From Vesta saturnalis (lineage: Eukaryota > Arthropoda > Insecta > Coleoptera > Lampyridae): a stretch of 64,000 bases of DNA. A model generated the notes under the pieces. That model was not told the origin of the DNA. It saw only the letters and a program-made list of their open reading frames with translations, and did not search any database. The position numbers and the translations under genes are program-made. Numbering within the stretch: the stretch's first letter is position 1; each line of letters begins with the position of its first letter. Location of the stretch: assembly GCA_036346205.1 (NCBI GenBank), contig JARFJB010000935.1, positions 822,001 to 886,000 on the forward strand, given 5' to 3'. Shown here one piece after another: positions 46,152 to 56,640 of the stretch.

Positions 46152-48231
46152 GGTGACCAGCGAGATACGGGACAGGAAAAATGTGATGTTTAAAAATTTC
46201 CACTCAATACGGAGGTCTCAGGTTTGAATCTTTCTGAGCAAAAAAACCAAGTTTTTAATTTATTATCCAATTTTGATGAAACTTAAGATCAAAGTACTTA
46301 CACCTAATGTAAATTAAATTACATCGTCAAATACACAAAAAAATGTTAGTCAATCACATTGGGTAATTAAAAAAATACCTCCGCTTTTTAGATTTTTAAC
46401 GCGAGCGTAATGAAGTATAAATGAAACTATGTGTACCTAAATTGAATTGAAATCACATTGGTAGTTAAACATTTGTACAATATCATTGTTCAAAAATCAG
46501 AAATTTTTCAATATATTTAACTATTTTAACTGTCCTTAAATGTGTTTTTAAAAAATAATAACATATCACATATTGACTATGATTAGTCCTAACAAACTTC
46601 TGTTTAAGAATTTTATTTTGAATTCTTTGTAATCAGGTATGTGAGAAACAAAGCAGTAACAACTGACATGAGCTGTTCATTCCCAATTGTTGAAAATATT
46701 GTTCTGTACTAACCTAACCTAACAAGCACTTAGTTTTGAATTTGTTCTTTGCTATACATTTGAACCTGTATTGACAAAGATTGTATTTGTTTAGTTTTTG
46801 TAGTTAAGTAGTTATGGCTTCTACATTTCCAATAGAAGAAAACGTTAACGTTGTGAAGTGGTACTTTCAGGGAAACTCAATAAGAAATGTGGTTAACTTG
46901 TTTGCTGGTATGTTTCCTAATAGGCATTTTCCTTCAAAAAGCACGGTAGAGCGGCTTGTCAAACAGTTTAATTGAACAGATTGTTTAAACAAAAATCTTG
47001 TAAAAATAATTAGAGAGAATCCACATTCGTCCGATCTTTAAGTACTCAACTTGATATTTCTAGAGAAAGCTGCCGAAAAATGCTTAAAATGGAGGGTATA
47101 AAAGTTTAAAAAAAAATGTGCAAAAGCTACACAACGATGATGACGATAAACGAATGTTTTTTTGTCAAACATGGATTACCAAAATAAGCAATTCTTCAAG
47201 AGCCCATTACTGCCCATTTTACTGATGAGTGCAGTTGTTTCTTAGACGGAAAAGTGAATTCTCAAAATGTTAGAGTGTCGGCTAAGGAAAATCCTAGACC
47301 CTTTAATGAAGATCACAGTCAGATAAAACAAAAACTAAACATTTGGGTTGGAATTTGCGGAACTAAACATATAGGACCTTACTTTTTGGATGGTAATGTA
47401 AGTGGAGCACCTTATTTCGAATTTCTTCAAAAATTAGTTGCGCCAGCCATTGAAGAGCTCAATATTGTTAATCACTTAGTATTTATGCATGACGGACACC
47501 CGGCGCACGGCCATCATGACGTTACTAAGTACTTAAACGCAGTGTTTCCTGACAATTGGATTGGACAGTACGGACCTTGCAGATGGCCTCCTCGTTCCCC
47601 GGGCCTTAATCCATTGGACTTTTTTATGTGGAGATATCTAAAAGACCTAAAGCCAACAAATTTAAATGAACTCAGAGCAAGAATTGTCAATGTCTCAAAC
47701 AACATTACTGTTGCTGTGCTGAGAAATGTCATGAAAAGTTTCTACGATCGCTTGGGTCATTGTTCGGCTGTTACTGGTTTGCAATTTGAACCTTTATTTA
47801 TTTTGAACATCTTTGTTGTATTCTAATATATGATATTTTTCCCTTTCCATTATAAGCTATTTTTTAAACTAATGTACACATATAACGATTTAACCAACTT
47901 AAAACAAATAAAATCGTAGATTAATTGGTTGTGAAAATGTTTTTGTGGATTTGACCATGCAATTTAATTTACTTTCGGTGCAAGTACTTCGATTTTAAGT
48001 TTCATCAAAATTGTATAATAAATAAAAATAAAATAGGTTTCTTGCTTAAAAGAATTCGAACCTGAGACCTCCGTATTGAGTAAACATTTTTAAATATCAC
48101 ATTTTTCCTGTCAGGAAGGATCCCTTAAGCTCTGTGCCAAGTCTCAGTTCTCTATCACTTCTGAGCTAGTTCGTGCAGATAGTCGAATTTTTCAAATGGG
48201 AATTCCTATGTCCCGTATCTCGCTGGTCACC

Positions 48232-48235
<4 letters not shown>
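46148..48235 (+). mobile_element. ITm transposon (DD41D) inserted in a TA microsatellite
   Basis: The left end ACAGGGTGACCAGCGAGATA is matched by the inverted right end TATCTCGCTGGTCACCCTGT. The arms are longer than usual: AATGTGATGTTTAAAAATT..CTCAATACGGAGGTCTCAGG (46180-46235) pairs with CCTGAGACCTCCGTATTGAG..ATCACATTTTTCCTGTC (48062-48112), and TTTTGATGAAACTTAA with TTAAGTTTCATCAAAATT. The right arm has an extra segment of about 90 bp (48115-48205). Being an ITm element, it targets TA, and it is flanked on both sides by (TA)n. Confidence 0.9.
46814..47826 (+). pseudogene. ITm transposase (DD41D), 5' part broken, 3' part open
   Basis: ATG 46814 starts MASTFPIEENVNVVKWYFQG, an HTH, followed by SKSTVERLVKQF and a stop near 46973. 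The middle is frameshifted. The first catalytic Asp is in FTDECSCF near 47223. The frame 47254-47826 (190 codons) is uninterrupted: FLDGNVSGAPYFEFLQ, second Asp in VFMHDGHPAH, NWIGQYGPCRWPPRSPGLNPLDFFMW with the third Asp, and YLKD. There are 41 residues between second and third Asp, so DD41D with all three acids retained. Only the N-terminal half prevents activity. Confidence 0.9.

Positions 48236-48322
<87 letters not shown>
48236..48322. repeat. (TA)n microsatellite, right half of a split tract
   Basis: TA run starting where the ITm element ends. In the left arm of the large structure the corresponding position holds an uninterrupted CA/TA tract. Confidence 0.95.
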
Positions 48323-48324
<2 letters not shown>

Positions 48325-48327
48325 TTT

Positions 48328-48666
48328 GGGGGCGTATGAGACCCAGTGAAATACGAAGTATGTTTGAAACTCGATTTTTGGTTTTAGGGAAGGCCAATGA
48401 AGAGTTAAGCTAAAATGTGTCCTTATTTTTGCCTTTCCTAAAGTAAATACCGTAATCATTTCCATTCTTTCTTTGTTTTCGTCTGCAAACTGTTCACTTT
48501 CGCTGGAGTGGTCATAATTTCTTTGCTTCCCTTCATCATCTTGGCTCTAATCAGAAAAATTAGAACATGAGACCTGTTGATTGTTTGCTCCTGATACTAG
48601 ATTTTTCTCCTCCTCAAGTTCTTGCAATATCCTTTCAAAACCACAATCACGACTAAGATTATTCAT
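48328..48666 (-). pseudogene. piggyBac-like transposase N-terminal fragment (right arm)
   Basis: ATG at 48666 starts MNNLSRDCGFERILQELEEE. It is followed by an acidic region with SQDDEGKQRNYDHSSESEQF and ENKERME, one in-frame stop, and a shifted frame with PKTKNRVSNILRISLGLI before the TA tract. This copy preserves a longer acidic frame than 35553-35896. The DDE domain is absent. Confidence 0.55.
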
Positions 48667-49074
48667 TATGTTCGACCAGAAAATAAAACCAAGTAGTGTA
48701 GGTACCATAGAGTGAGGAAAAAAATGTCAAAAATACATAAAATAACTTCATACTATTAAAGCGAACACACATTAAACAGACATACAAAATTAAATGTAAA
48801 TTTTCTGATTACCTTATATATATTCGGACTAATGTAACTACGTTAAACCAAATGGAACAACATGCATTACATAAAACATGCCGATCGCAAAATATAGTGC
48901 TATGGTTCTTTACACTAATCTCGTTATATTTAAAGTTGTATTGCTTCTTAATTAATAACTCCAAAAGTCTGACGTTTTCATGAAAATTACAACTCCCCAA
49001 ATAAAATATCAAATTAACCAATTTAATAACATATTTCTCTTTTTTGGGTTTTTTTAATGACTATTTAGAGCTTC
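48667..49074. repeat. Non-coding part of the inverted structure (right arm)
   Basis: Inverted counterpart of 35046-35552. Confidence 0.7.
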
Positions 49075-49757
49075 ATAAGCTGTCAGCAAGATGGGTGCTG
49101 CGACTCCCGAGCAAAAGCGTTAGAAAGTCACTTCTTCAATTGTCAATATGGGTTTGTTTAACCATAATCATAAACGTTTCCGCGATCGCTATGTTGCGTA
49201 GGTTAATGAAACTTGGGTTCGTCACTTCGATCCCGAGTGCAAAGAATAAAGTATGGAGTGGCGTCGTCCAAGAGCTACCCCTCCACGCAAATGTCGTGTA
49301 CAGGCTTCGCCGAAGGAACTATACTGACAGGTTTTTTGGAACGTGGCCACACAACCACTGTTCAATATTATACAGCATTAGTTATGGTACATTGTTATTG
49401 CATTAAAGAAAAAATAATAGGAAAGCTGTCACGCTGAATTCTCTTTCATAAAGACAACGCCCATTGCACAAGAGCCTTATTTCTATAAATACAAATCATG
49501 ACACTGGGTTTGAAGTTATGGATATGATTTATTTTCAAAGCTAAAAGGGAGTCTTCGGGGAACAAAATTTGAGAGCGATGATGCAGTTATGGCAGCAGTG
49601 CAAGACTTCTGGTGCGATCAAGCCTCCGAGCTTTTCAAGAAACGCGTTGCTATACATAACCATAGTCTTCACGCTCAAGGGGATTATGTTGAAAAATAAT
49701 GCTGTATTCTACGCTAGGGACATTAAATACAATACATCCCTCGTATATCATAACCTA
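49075..49757 (+). pseudogene. mariner transposase remnant (right arm)
   Basis: Near 49090 an ATG opens a short frame MGAATPEQKR that then stops. Broken pieces give RYVA, VQRIKYGVASSKSYPSTQ and FTLKGIMLKNNAVFYARD. The 3' end at about 49720-49750 reads GGACATTAAATACAATACAT. It is the inverted, independently mutated counterpart of 34330-35045. Confidence 0.8.
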
Positions 49758-50340
49758 AACAATATCTGGTGTGGAACAACACACGACCTCTCAACGTACA
49801 TTGAAAATTAAAGGAAATGAAGTAAGTTTAATAACAATTTTTTTAGAATAATTATACAGCTTGTTTTATAATACGTTCATTACGGAAATAGGCAACACTG
49901 TAGAAACAAGAACAACAATCTATGTCATGCAGATATTTAAAACTTCATGTCAGGTAGAGGTTAATGGACACTAGATGCTAACTTAAAATATCTGGTGTGA
50001 AACAACACACGACTTTCCAACCTACAAAATGGAAATTAAAAGAGATGAAATAATTTGAATTATAACTCTTTCAGTATAACTAGGCAAACTATTCTTTATA
50101 CGTTCATAATGTAAACAAATAACGTTGTAAAAACAAAAACAATAATCTATGTCATAATGAAGTTCAAAATTTCATGTCAGGCAGTGATTAGTCGACATAA
50201 ATACATGTTAAATTAAAAAATAATTCCATAGCCACCCGCTACTATAAGACATCACCAATACAGTTTAACCATTTTCATTCATATTTAATTAATTTTTAGA
50301 CTTACCTTGCGTTACATGAAGAAACTTTATAAAGAAAAGT
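49758..50340 (+). repeat. Two repeat A units (right arm)
   Basis: Unit 1 starts AATATCTGGTGTGGAACAACACACGAC near 49758 and unit 2 starts AAAATATCTGGTGTGAAACA near 49985. Both run through ACCTACAAAATGG or similar, an A/T-rich stretch and TTCATGTCAGG. Unit 2 continues to AGCCACCCGCTACTATAAG. Confidence 0.75.
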
Positions 50341-50394
50341 CATGTAAAATTATATTTTTTTTGAAAAACATGTCAAAAATGTTGATTGCTTGTT

Positions 50395-50715
50395 TGATCA
50401 ATAACCTCTCGAATGTCAATAGGTCTCCAGGCATTTGTTTAGAACTTCAGAACGTTGGTACTACTGTAGAAAGGTATTTTTAAATATCTATACATTTGCT
50501 TATTTTGGATTTTGTATTTTAACGTGCATTTAAAAATCTTCTCTAATTAACTAAGTAGGGGTTGGTGTTAGTGATCCTTACCATTCTCAAAAAGGATAAC
50601 GGTTCTTAACAAAATTACTGATTATAATATGTAATCAGTTGTAACATGTGTTTAACAAACAAAATACACCCACGTACCGCACAAAATGAAAAAACACCGA
50701 ACGCGTTCGGTTATT
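50395..50715 (-). repeat. Repeat E (right, adjacent to repeat A)
   Basis: Inverted copy of 36305-36660, starting at the palindrome ACCGAACGCGTTCGGT (about 50696-50711). Confidence 0.75.
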
Positions 50716-50754
50716 TCTAGCCGGTTATAACGTATATGTTACGTTAGTCTTGCA

Positions 50755-51099
50755 GTACACCACACAGAAAAAATTTTCTCCTCCATTTTGATAGCGGTAA
50801 TTTATCTAAGCTTTTTTCCAGATTAATTAGACGAATTTGCACGTTATGGACATCTCTCTGTGATTGACTCAATTCATCATCATCATCAAACTCTGTTTAT
50901 TATTGAGAGGATCTAATAAGTTATTGTTGTGTTCATGCACACGTTTGGTCTCATAGTGAGTAACATGCTCTTTTAACTCTTGATTTTCCAGCCTTACCTT
51001 ACCTCCTAAAGTAATTTTTTCGGCGTGTACTTTCTCAACCTCCTGAATTAAATTTAAAATCACACTTTGACTTTTCTCTAACTTTGCAAGTGCGCTCAC
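50755..51099 (-). pseudogene. Coiled-coil protein fragment, unrecognised
   Basis: The frame 50869-51099 reads MSALAKLEKSQSVILNLIQE, then VEKVHAEKITLGGKVRLENQ and further heptad-like Leu/Ile spacing. A one-base shift at the ATC repeat (about 50875) allows it to continue as DELSQSQRDVHNVQIRLINL to about 50755. Charge and heptads suggest about 115 residues of coiled coil. No domain was recognised. It may be an ORF1-like protein of a retroelement or a piece of a host gene. The shift may be real or a slippage within the TCA repeat. Confidence 0.35.
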
Positions 51100-51146
51100 T
51101 TTTCATCGATTTGGTGTTAGTTTAGTAGCAGGCATCTAGTGTTTTA

Positions 51147-51149
<3 letters not shown>

Positions 51150-51189
<40 letters not shown>

Positions 51190-51200
51190 ACACGCCCATG

Positions 51201-51265
<65 letters not shown>
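51150..51265. repeat. (CA)n and (TA)n microsatellites
   Basis: CA run 51150-51185 and TA run 51208-51265. Confidence 0.95.
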
Positions 51266-51267
<2 letters not shown>

Positions 51268-51329
51268 TTCGAGTTACTCGAACTGAACTAACTTCCTGCT
51301 GTGTGCTGCTGCTTTTGTACCCTATTGCT

Positions 51330-51545
51330 TCCGCTCACTGCGTTCACTGCTTTGCTGCTTTCACTGCTTTCACTGCTTTCATTGCGTTCACTTCTTTCAC
51401 TGCTTTCACTACTTTGACTGCTTTCACTGCTTTCACTGTTTCATTGCGTTCATTGCGTTCACTGCTTTCACTACTTTCACTGCTTTCACTGCTTTCACTG
51501 CCTTCGCTGCTGTCACTAACTTCACTAATTTCACTGATTGCTTCC
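51330..51545. repeat. 9-bp minisatellite (TTCACTGCT)n
   Basis: About 20 imperfect units of CTTTCACTG or CGTTCACTG type. The plus-strand frame 51186-51596 is Phe-Thr/Leu-Ser repeat produced by it; the minus strand would read Ser/Glu/Ala or Val/Lys repeats. It sits at the 3' end of the minus-strand PLE. Confidence 0.9.
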
Positions 51546-51609
51546 CTATTTTCACTTCTTCTTTTGTTGATTCTGTTTAGGTGTTGTGGATTTTAGTTGT
51601 CTAGGGATA

Positions 51610-53080
51610 ATGATGTTTTCCATATTGATGGTAGTCTCAGAGCATCCTTTCTTGTACTGAAATTATGTGGGTGTTCTCAATTTCTATATCTAGCTATAAA
51701 GTGCTCGGTGCTTGCCAAAGCTATTGCGTCCTCAAATTTAATTTTGTGTGCTGTTGTGGTTACGTGTTGGGACAAGGGTAATGTCGCTTGAACTTTATTA
51801 ATCGCGTTCTGTGTTCTTCTATCCTTGCGCTGATTTTTCTATTGGCCTGTCCAATACACGATAGCCCGCAGCCTCCACATGGAATCTCGTACACTCCTTG
51901 ACTCTCCAACGATATCTTGTCCTTAGGATTTCTTAAGATCGAACGAATTTTTCAATACGCTGTGAAAGTTGTATCGATTTTGTTTTTTAAGAATAGGGCT
52001 AATCTTGTCTGTTATCACTTTGATGTATGGTAGGTATGCCGTGGTAGTTGCAGGATCAGCTGGTTCCTTGTCTTCTCTACTTGAAAGCCTCAAAGTCTTT
52101 TGTATGTCGTGGTGGTGAAATCCATTTATAATCAAAGCATCTCTTATCTTTGTCATCTCTTCTTTGATGTTGTCGGCGTTTGGTAATTTCGTAGATCAAT
52201 TGATCAGCGTCTTGATGACAGATTTGAGTTGACTTGGATGATAATATGATTTGGCGTTGATGTATCTGTTCGTGTGTATAGGTTTCCATGTAGACCGTGT
52301 GGCCTAGGCGTCCGTCTTTATTCTTCCTAACTAGCTCATCCAGAAACGGTAATTGACCACTTTGCTCTATTTCCATTGTGAACTTGATATTTGTGTGCAC
52401 GTTGTTGAGGTGTTACGAAAATACCCTGAGTTTTTCCTGTCCGTGGCTGCAGATGACAAATATATCATCTATGTATCTCAACCATAGCGTCGGTTTATAC
52501 GCTGCTGAGTGTAGTGTTTTCTCTTACAACTCTTGCATTAAGAGGTTTGCAATGACTGGAGATATAGGTGATCCCATTGGCGCTAATGTTTTCTTCTTGT
52601 AACGGTGTCCATTGCACATAAAGTACGTATTAGTTAGACAGTGCCTAGCTAAACTTATTATATGGTCAGCCGGTTTATGTTTCATTTGGATGGTCTCAAG
52701 TGCCTCGTCGACTGGTATATTTGTGAATAGTGATAACATATCAAAGCAGACTAGTAGCTCTCCTGGTATAATCGTGTGCTGTTGCAGAATCTCAGTGAAA
52801 TAGTCGGCTTCTTTCACGTAAGATGTAGCCTTGTTAGTGAGTGTCTATAGTGACATCGCAAGGTGCTTAGCTAGCGATTGTAATCCAATAGAACCAACAA
52901 TTGGCCGTAGTGGGGCACCGTCTTTATGTATGTTAGACAGTTCGTACATCTTCGGGCATCTAGACGACCTTTCTCTCGGCATCAGGGTTTTTTCATCCAT
53001 TATTTTCTTCTTCGTTGTTATTTCGTTAGGATCACAGGGCTGCATACTCTTCGTGAGATAAATTCCTCTTCGGGGCTTGT
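51610..53080 (-). pseudogene. Penelope-like RT / GIY-YIG protein, broken
   Basis: Minus strand, N to C: RCPKMYELSNIHKDGAPLRP (52845-53045); LLVCFDMLSLFTNIPVDEAL (motif A) and APMGSPISPVIANLLMQ (motif B) in 52524-52817; WLRYIDDIFVI near 52470 (catalytic). TMEIEQSGQLPFLDELVRKN follows in 52077-52400, then the linker with PYIKVITDKI. GVYEIPCGGCGLSCIGQANR near 51870 is the GIY-YIG site, and KDALRLPSIWK near 51640 is the C-terminus. There are at least four frameshifts or stops. This family differs in sequence from the other PLEs here. Confidence 0.88.
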
Positions 53081-53086
53081 GTTAGC

Positions 53087-53345
53087 AGACGTCGACAACA
53101 TCAAAGAAGGGATGACAAAAACAAGAGAGGCTTTGATTAGGAATGGATTCCACCACCACGACATACAAAGGACTTTGACGCGAGAAGACAAAGATCCAGC
53201 TGATCCTGCAACTGCCACGACATACCTACCATACATCAAAGGTACAATGGACAGGATTAGCCGTATTCTTAAAAAAACATAAAATCCCTGCAACTTTCAG
53301 GGCGTATTGAAAAATTCATTCGACCTTAAGAAATCCTAAGGACAA
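53087..53345 (+). pseudogene. Penelope-like linker fragment, inverted
   Basis: The plus strand reads DNIKEGMTKTREALIRNGFH, HHDIQRTLTREDKDPADPAT and PYIKGTMDRISRILKK, then (shifted) GVLKNSFDLKK. This is the RT-endonuclease linker of family 5. It has no RT palm or endonuclease core. Confidence 0.8.
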
Positions 53346-53349
53346 GATG

Positions 53350-54879
53350 TATATATATATGGGTGTATACTTGTACACGCACACGCACATGTATAGGGAG
53401 GGCACACGCACACATCATAGTCGATGGTGGGCAATACTTTGTCAAACGTAAAGTGATGTAATAAGTCGATTTAGCGATAATAAATAGAAGGTGGGTTGCG
53501 CAACCTGCTACAATACTTAACGAAATAACGTCATCCACAGCTGCTTGTTATGACTTTCTTTAATCCTGGAATTTAGATTTTCCTAGCTTAACCTACCTTT
53601 TGCAACCAGCCCGTAGACGTACTATAACTGTAAGCCCCCAGCGCTCATAATTAATTGCATTTTGCCTAACTAAATCCTTAGTGTTTAGATTTAAAATTGC
53701 TTGTCACTAGTTGTTTAAGGGCTGTTTACTTAGTAGTGGTTTTTTTTTGTTTAAAGGATTATAATTTTTAGAAACGGAGTGTCGTACGTATTATAATATT
53801 ACCTTAATCCTTTTATGAGGTGTTAATGGTTTAGTGCGAGATAATTAAGTATGTTATAAACGTATATTTTCTTTAGTTTTTGGTTTATGCATTACGCATT
53901 AAATCGCAGCACTGCCACTTTACAGACAAAAAAAGAATTAGTGTATTGCAACGAATGCAATGTTTACAAATCATATTCATCTTCATATAATGAAGCGTAT
54001 TATGTCATGAAATTGTGCACAAACCTTCCACATAACTTTTTAGTATAATTACCCATGTCTCACGACAGGGTAATTCAATGTTGCTGTAAACATTCTGCGC
54101 TGCTCATGTTTGTAATTAAACGTCACAAGATTGAGGCCATTGCTAAACATGTATTAAGCGTGTTATATAGTTACGCTTGTTTCAGTTTTCTTGTTGCTTG
54201 GACATGATCCAACCACAAGCTTTCTAATCTTAGTCAGTAAATTCCATACTATTCAGGCGGCCATGTCGCTAATTCTAAATATACGTAGCATGCGACATCA
54301 GTACATAATTGCAATAGCTCTTAAGAGACCAGATATTGAAGAATACTTTAGAACAGTAAGAGCTTTAACCATAAAGCTTTTATTTATAAGATTATAATGC
54401 GGTTTTCTGTATGTAAATGTGCTTTACAAGATTGCCAGTACATAAGTTTCATTTAGAGTATATCTAAGTACTTAAAACAAGAAAACTCAGTCCTTTTCGT
54501 GCTTTATATTTGTGAAATGAAGAGAAAGCGCTTTAAGCTATACCACAAAAAGCTAAATCATATTACCTTAAGAGATATACCGTTCTTAGTTAGGTTAAAC
54601 TCATAAAAGTAGCTTCTACCAGTGGTTTCAGAATGGAAGATTATTAAGGAAATAACTATAATACTTATCTTTTGGTGTATTAAATCATGCATTTTTTATT
54701 TATATTTTATATAAATTTAAACGTTTCGATAAGGTACAGTTGTTGCCTTTAATAAACGATAGTATCATTTGAGATATCAAAATAAATTTATGAAATATTG
54801 AAACGCAATTATAAGCTCCTTATTAATGCGACAGTTGGGTAAATGTATACAGCCAACGATGAAATCTAAATTTACTTCA
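53350..54879. other. Intergenic, no gene seen
   Basis: AT-rich. The frame 54191-54397 has no domain. A short CA/TG-rich tract lies at 53346-53412. Confidence 0.5.
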
Positions 54880-55200
54880 GCAAAGAATATTTAGATCAGT
54901 AATAAATTGAATATTATTAAACTGCTTCGAAGATAACATATTATTAGAACACCCTCTAACGGACGAAGGCTAACAATGGAATATGTCATAATCAAGGAAC
55001 AAATTTAACAATATTTAATCAAGTTATGAGGTGAGTATAAAGTTGCTAAACATTTTCAATTTCAACTGATAAAATCATACACAAATAGAAGCTTGACATT
55101 CCAATTAAATACACAGTGAGATCAGTTATATCAGTTATAAATAATTGTAATTGTTATTTTATAGTGAAAACATAATGTGCACGATTTTTAATGATATTAC
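54880..55200. repeat. Dispersed repeat related to 5110-5400
   Basis: It shares AACACCCTCTAA, CGAAGGCTAAC.ATGGAA, TTTAATCAAGTTA and TTCAAT.TCAA.TGATA blocks in the same order and orientation as 5148-5270. The tRNA-like unit is not present in this copy. Confidence 0.65.
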
Positions 55201-55204
55201 CATT

Positions 55205-55241
55205 TGCAGAAGACGATAACAGTAATTGTTATCGAAACGTT
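55205..55241 (+). ncRNA. Hammerhead-like motif
   Basis: CAGAAGAC, a stem GATAAC/GTTATC with a 7-base loop, then GAAACGTTT. Compared with CUGANGA-stem II-GAAA there is one change in the first block (T to A). This motif is typical near PLE ends, but no PLE coding sequence was found next to it. Confidence 0.4.
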
Positions 55242-55435
55242 TAAATTTATGTAAAAGATAAATAAAAGATACACTATTTACTGCCCAACAGATAAATATT
55301 TTAGTTACGTGTGCGACAAGGTTCAATATACTAAATCCATGCCACAGTATTACGACTAGTTTACACAACAAATTTGATAACTAGGCAGCCAAGGGATGTA
55401 CCGAACCTACAAAATAATCAAACTTTAATTTTATC

Positions 55436-55665
55436 ATATAGGGTGTTTTTTACGATGGAATTAATTTGGAGATTTACAAAGAGCGATTACTGATTCTCCT
55501 TCAAATGAAGCATCCTGTATATTATTGACTTTTTTGGTACTCAGTAATTACACTCCATTTTTGTCAATAATGTATTATACCTAAAGTCAATAATTTCAGA
55601 GATATTCTTACGTTTTCATTTGAAATTGATAAATTATTTCTTTCCGATCCGATCTAACGTACCGG
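55436..55665. mobile_element. Fragment of a long-TIR ITm terminal repeat
   Basis: TATAGGGTGTTTTTTACG..ATGAAGCATCCTGTATA..TATACCTAAAGTCAATAATTTCAGAGATATTC resembles the 63058-63225 interval of the element at 62629 (CAGGGTGTTG..GGAACACCCTGTA..TATACCTAAATCGAGCC..CAAGATATTTCG). It is cut by the LINE 3' end near 55676. Confidence 0.5.
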
Positions 55666-55849
55666 TCAGATTTTGATAATAATAATAATAGTGTTTATTA
55701 TTGGCGGGAATTCAGCTAAAGGTTGCTTTATCCAACCAAGACAAATAGAAATTGTAATACGTTTTATATAACTTAATATATTATATTAACATTAATAGTA
55801 GATATTAGGCAAGACCAAATAGACTAAGAACTGTTACATATTGTTCAGA

Positions 55850-56042
55850 TAATTGTTGAGCAGTACATAATAGTACATAACATAGTAATTGTAATATACG
55901 ACGGTCTGCCATTTTTAATTTGGTGTTCTACAGACGCGGAAGTGATGTGTTCGTGCTTGGTGAGGTTAAATACAAATCGTATAAGAGAATTTTGTAGTTT
56001 CTGAACTCTGTTACTACCCTACATGCTTAAACTTTTACATAG
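55850..56042 (-). pseudogene. LINE RT C-terminal part
   Basis: The minus strand reads VTEFRNYKILLYDLYL, then LKMADRRILQLLCYVLL. This matches the LINE pattern R.QN..IR.IF......... LK...RR..HLL. It is separated from the upstream part by the SINE. Confidence 0.6.
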
Positions 56043-56440
56043 ATTGACCGAGTTGGTAGCGTAGTGGTGACACGACCTGCTTAGCATTCAGGAGGTAATG
56101 GGTTCGATTCCCGTTAGCGTCTACCTTGTATGAGGTTTTTCAGGGGGTTTTCCTCATACACATGTAGCGCTATGGTGACTGCGTATATGCACACCATGTG
56201 CGGCTACTTAGGCGAATGCTGGGGTAGTATTTTCCCCCTCAGAACCCTAACTCCGTTCCTTCCGATCCTATCCTGACCACACCCATCCTTAATCCCATCA
56301 TGAATATATACGTAATGTATGTATGTATGCTGGGAATCCATGATTGTGGCTGAAGGAGCTTGAAAAGCTCGAGCAGCCCGCCCTCCCCCTTGGTGAGGGA
56401 ATTAAATACGTGGGCTTTTCCTTTTTTTTTCTTGCACCGA
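56043..56440 (+). mobile_element. tRNA-derived SINE (copy B), inserted in the LINE
   Basis: The tRNA-like head occupies 56044-56125 with box A-like TGGTAGCGTAGTGG and a perfect box B GGTTCGATTCC (56101-56111). A body of about 300 bp (GAGGTTTTTCAGG, CACCATGTGCGGCTAC, CTTCCGATCCTATCC, ATGTATGTATGTATG) and a T-rich tail at 56410-56430 follow. It matches 16495-16885 inverted. Pol III would drive it; no protein is encoded. Confidence 0.85.
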
Positions 56441-56640
56441 CTACATTATAATAATCAAAAGAGTTATAAGCTTGAGCGTAATCTTACTTGGAATTGTATA
56501 TTTAAATTTATACAGACAACGCGGATTTCAATAAGCTGTTTCGAGATATGAGAATGTGAGATTTGCATCTATAATCAATCGTAAGTTTCGAACATATTTA
56601 GTTATCTGCAGAGTCATTAAGAACAAACTTTTACGTTTAA
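56441..56640 (-). pseudogene. LINE RT, middle part
   Basis: The minus strand reads ITKYVRNLRLIIDANLTFSY, the conserved V.NLG.I.D..L.F block downstream of the YADD motif. It ends at the TTAA used by the piggyBac insertion. Confidence 0.7.

Larger units (their letters stand above)
51600..53345. mobile_element. Head-to-head Penelope-like pair (family 5)
   Basis: The minus copy (about 53080-51600) carries RT and endonuclease. A short plus-strand fragment of the same family (about 53087-53345) abuts its 5' end. The fragment repeats the 51925-52185 segment of the minus copy in inverted orientation. The outer edge of the plus fragment runs into a short TATATATA tract. Confidence 0.85.

Noticed and set aside
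50700..50730. Helitron 3' end (hairpin followed by CTAG) at repeat E
   Set aside because: The palindrome ACCGAACGCGTTCGGT precedes CTAG by only a few bases, but the following base is not T and no Rep/helicase sequence or 5' TC end was found.
52378..53061. Plus-strand frames over the family 5 PLE
   Set aside because: Antisense of the RT domain.
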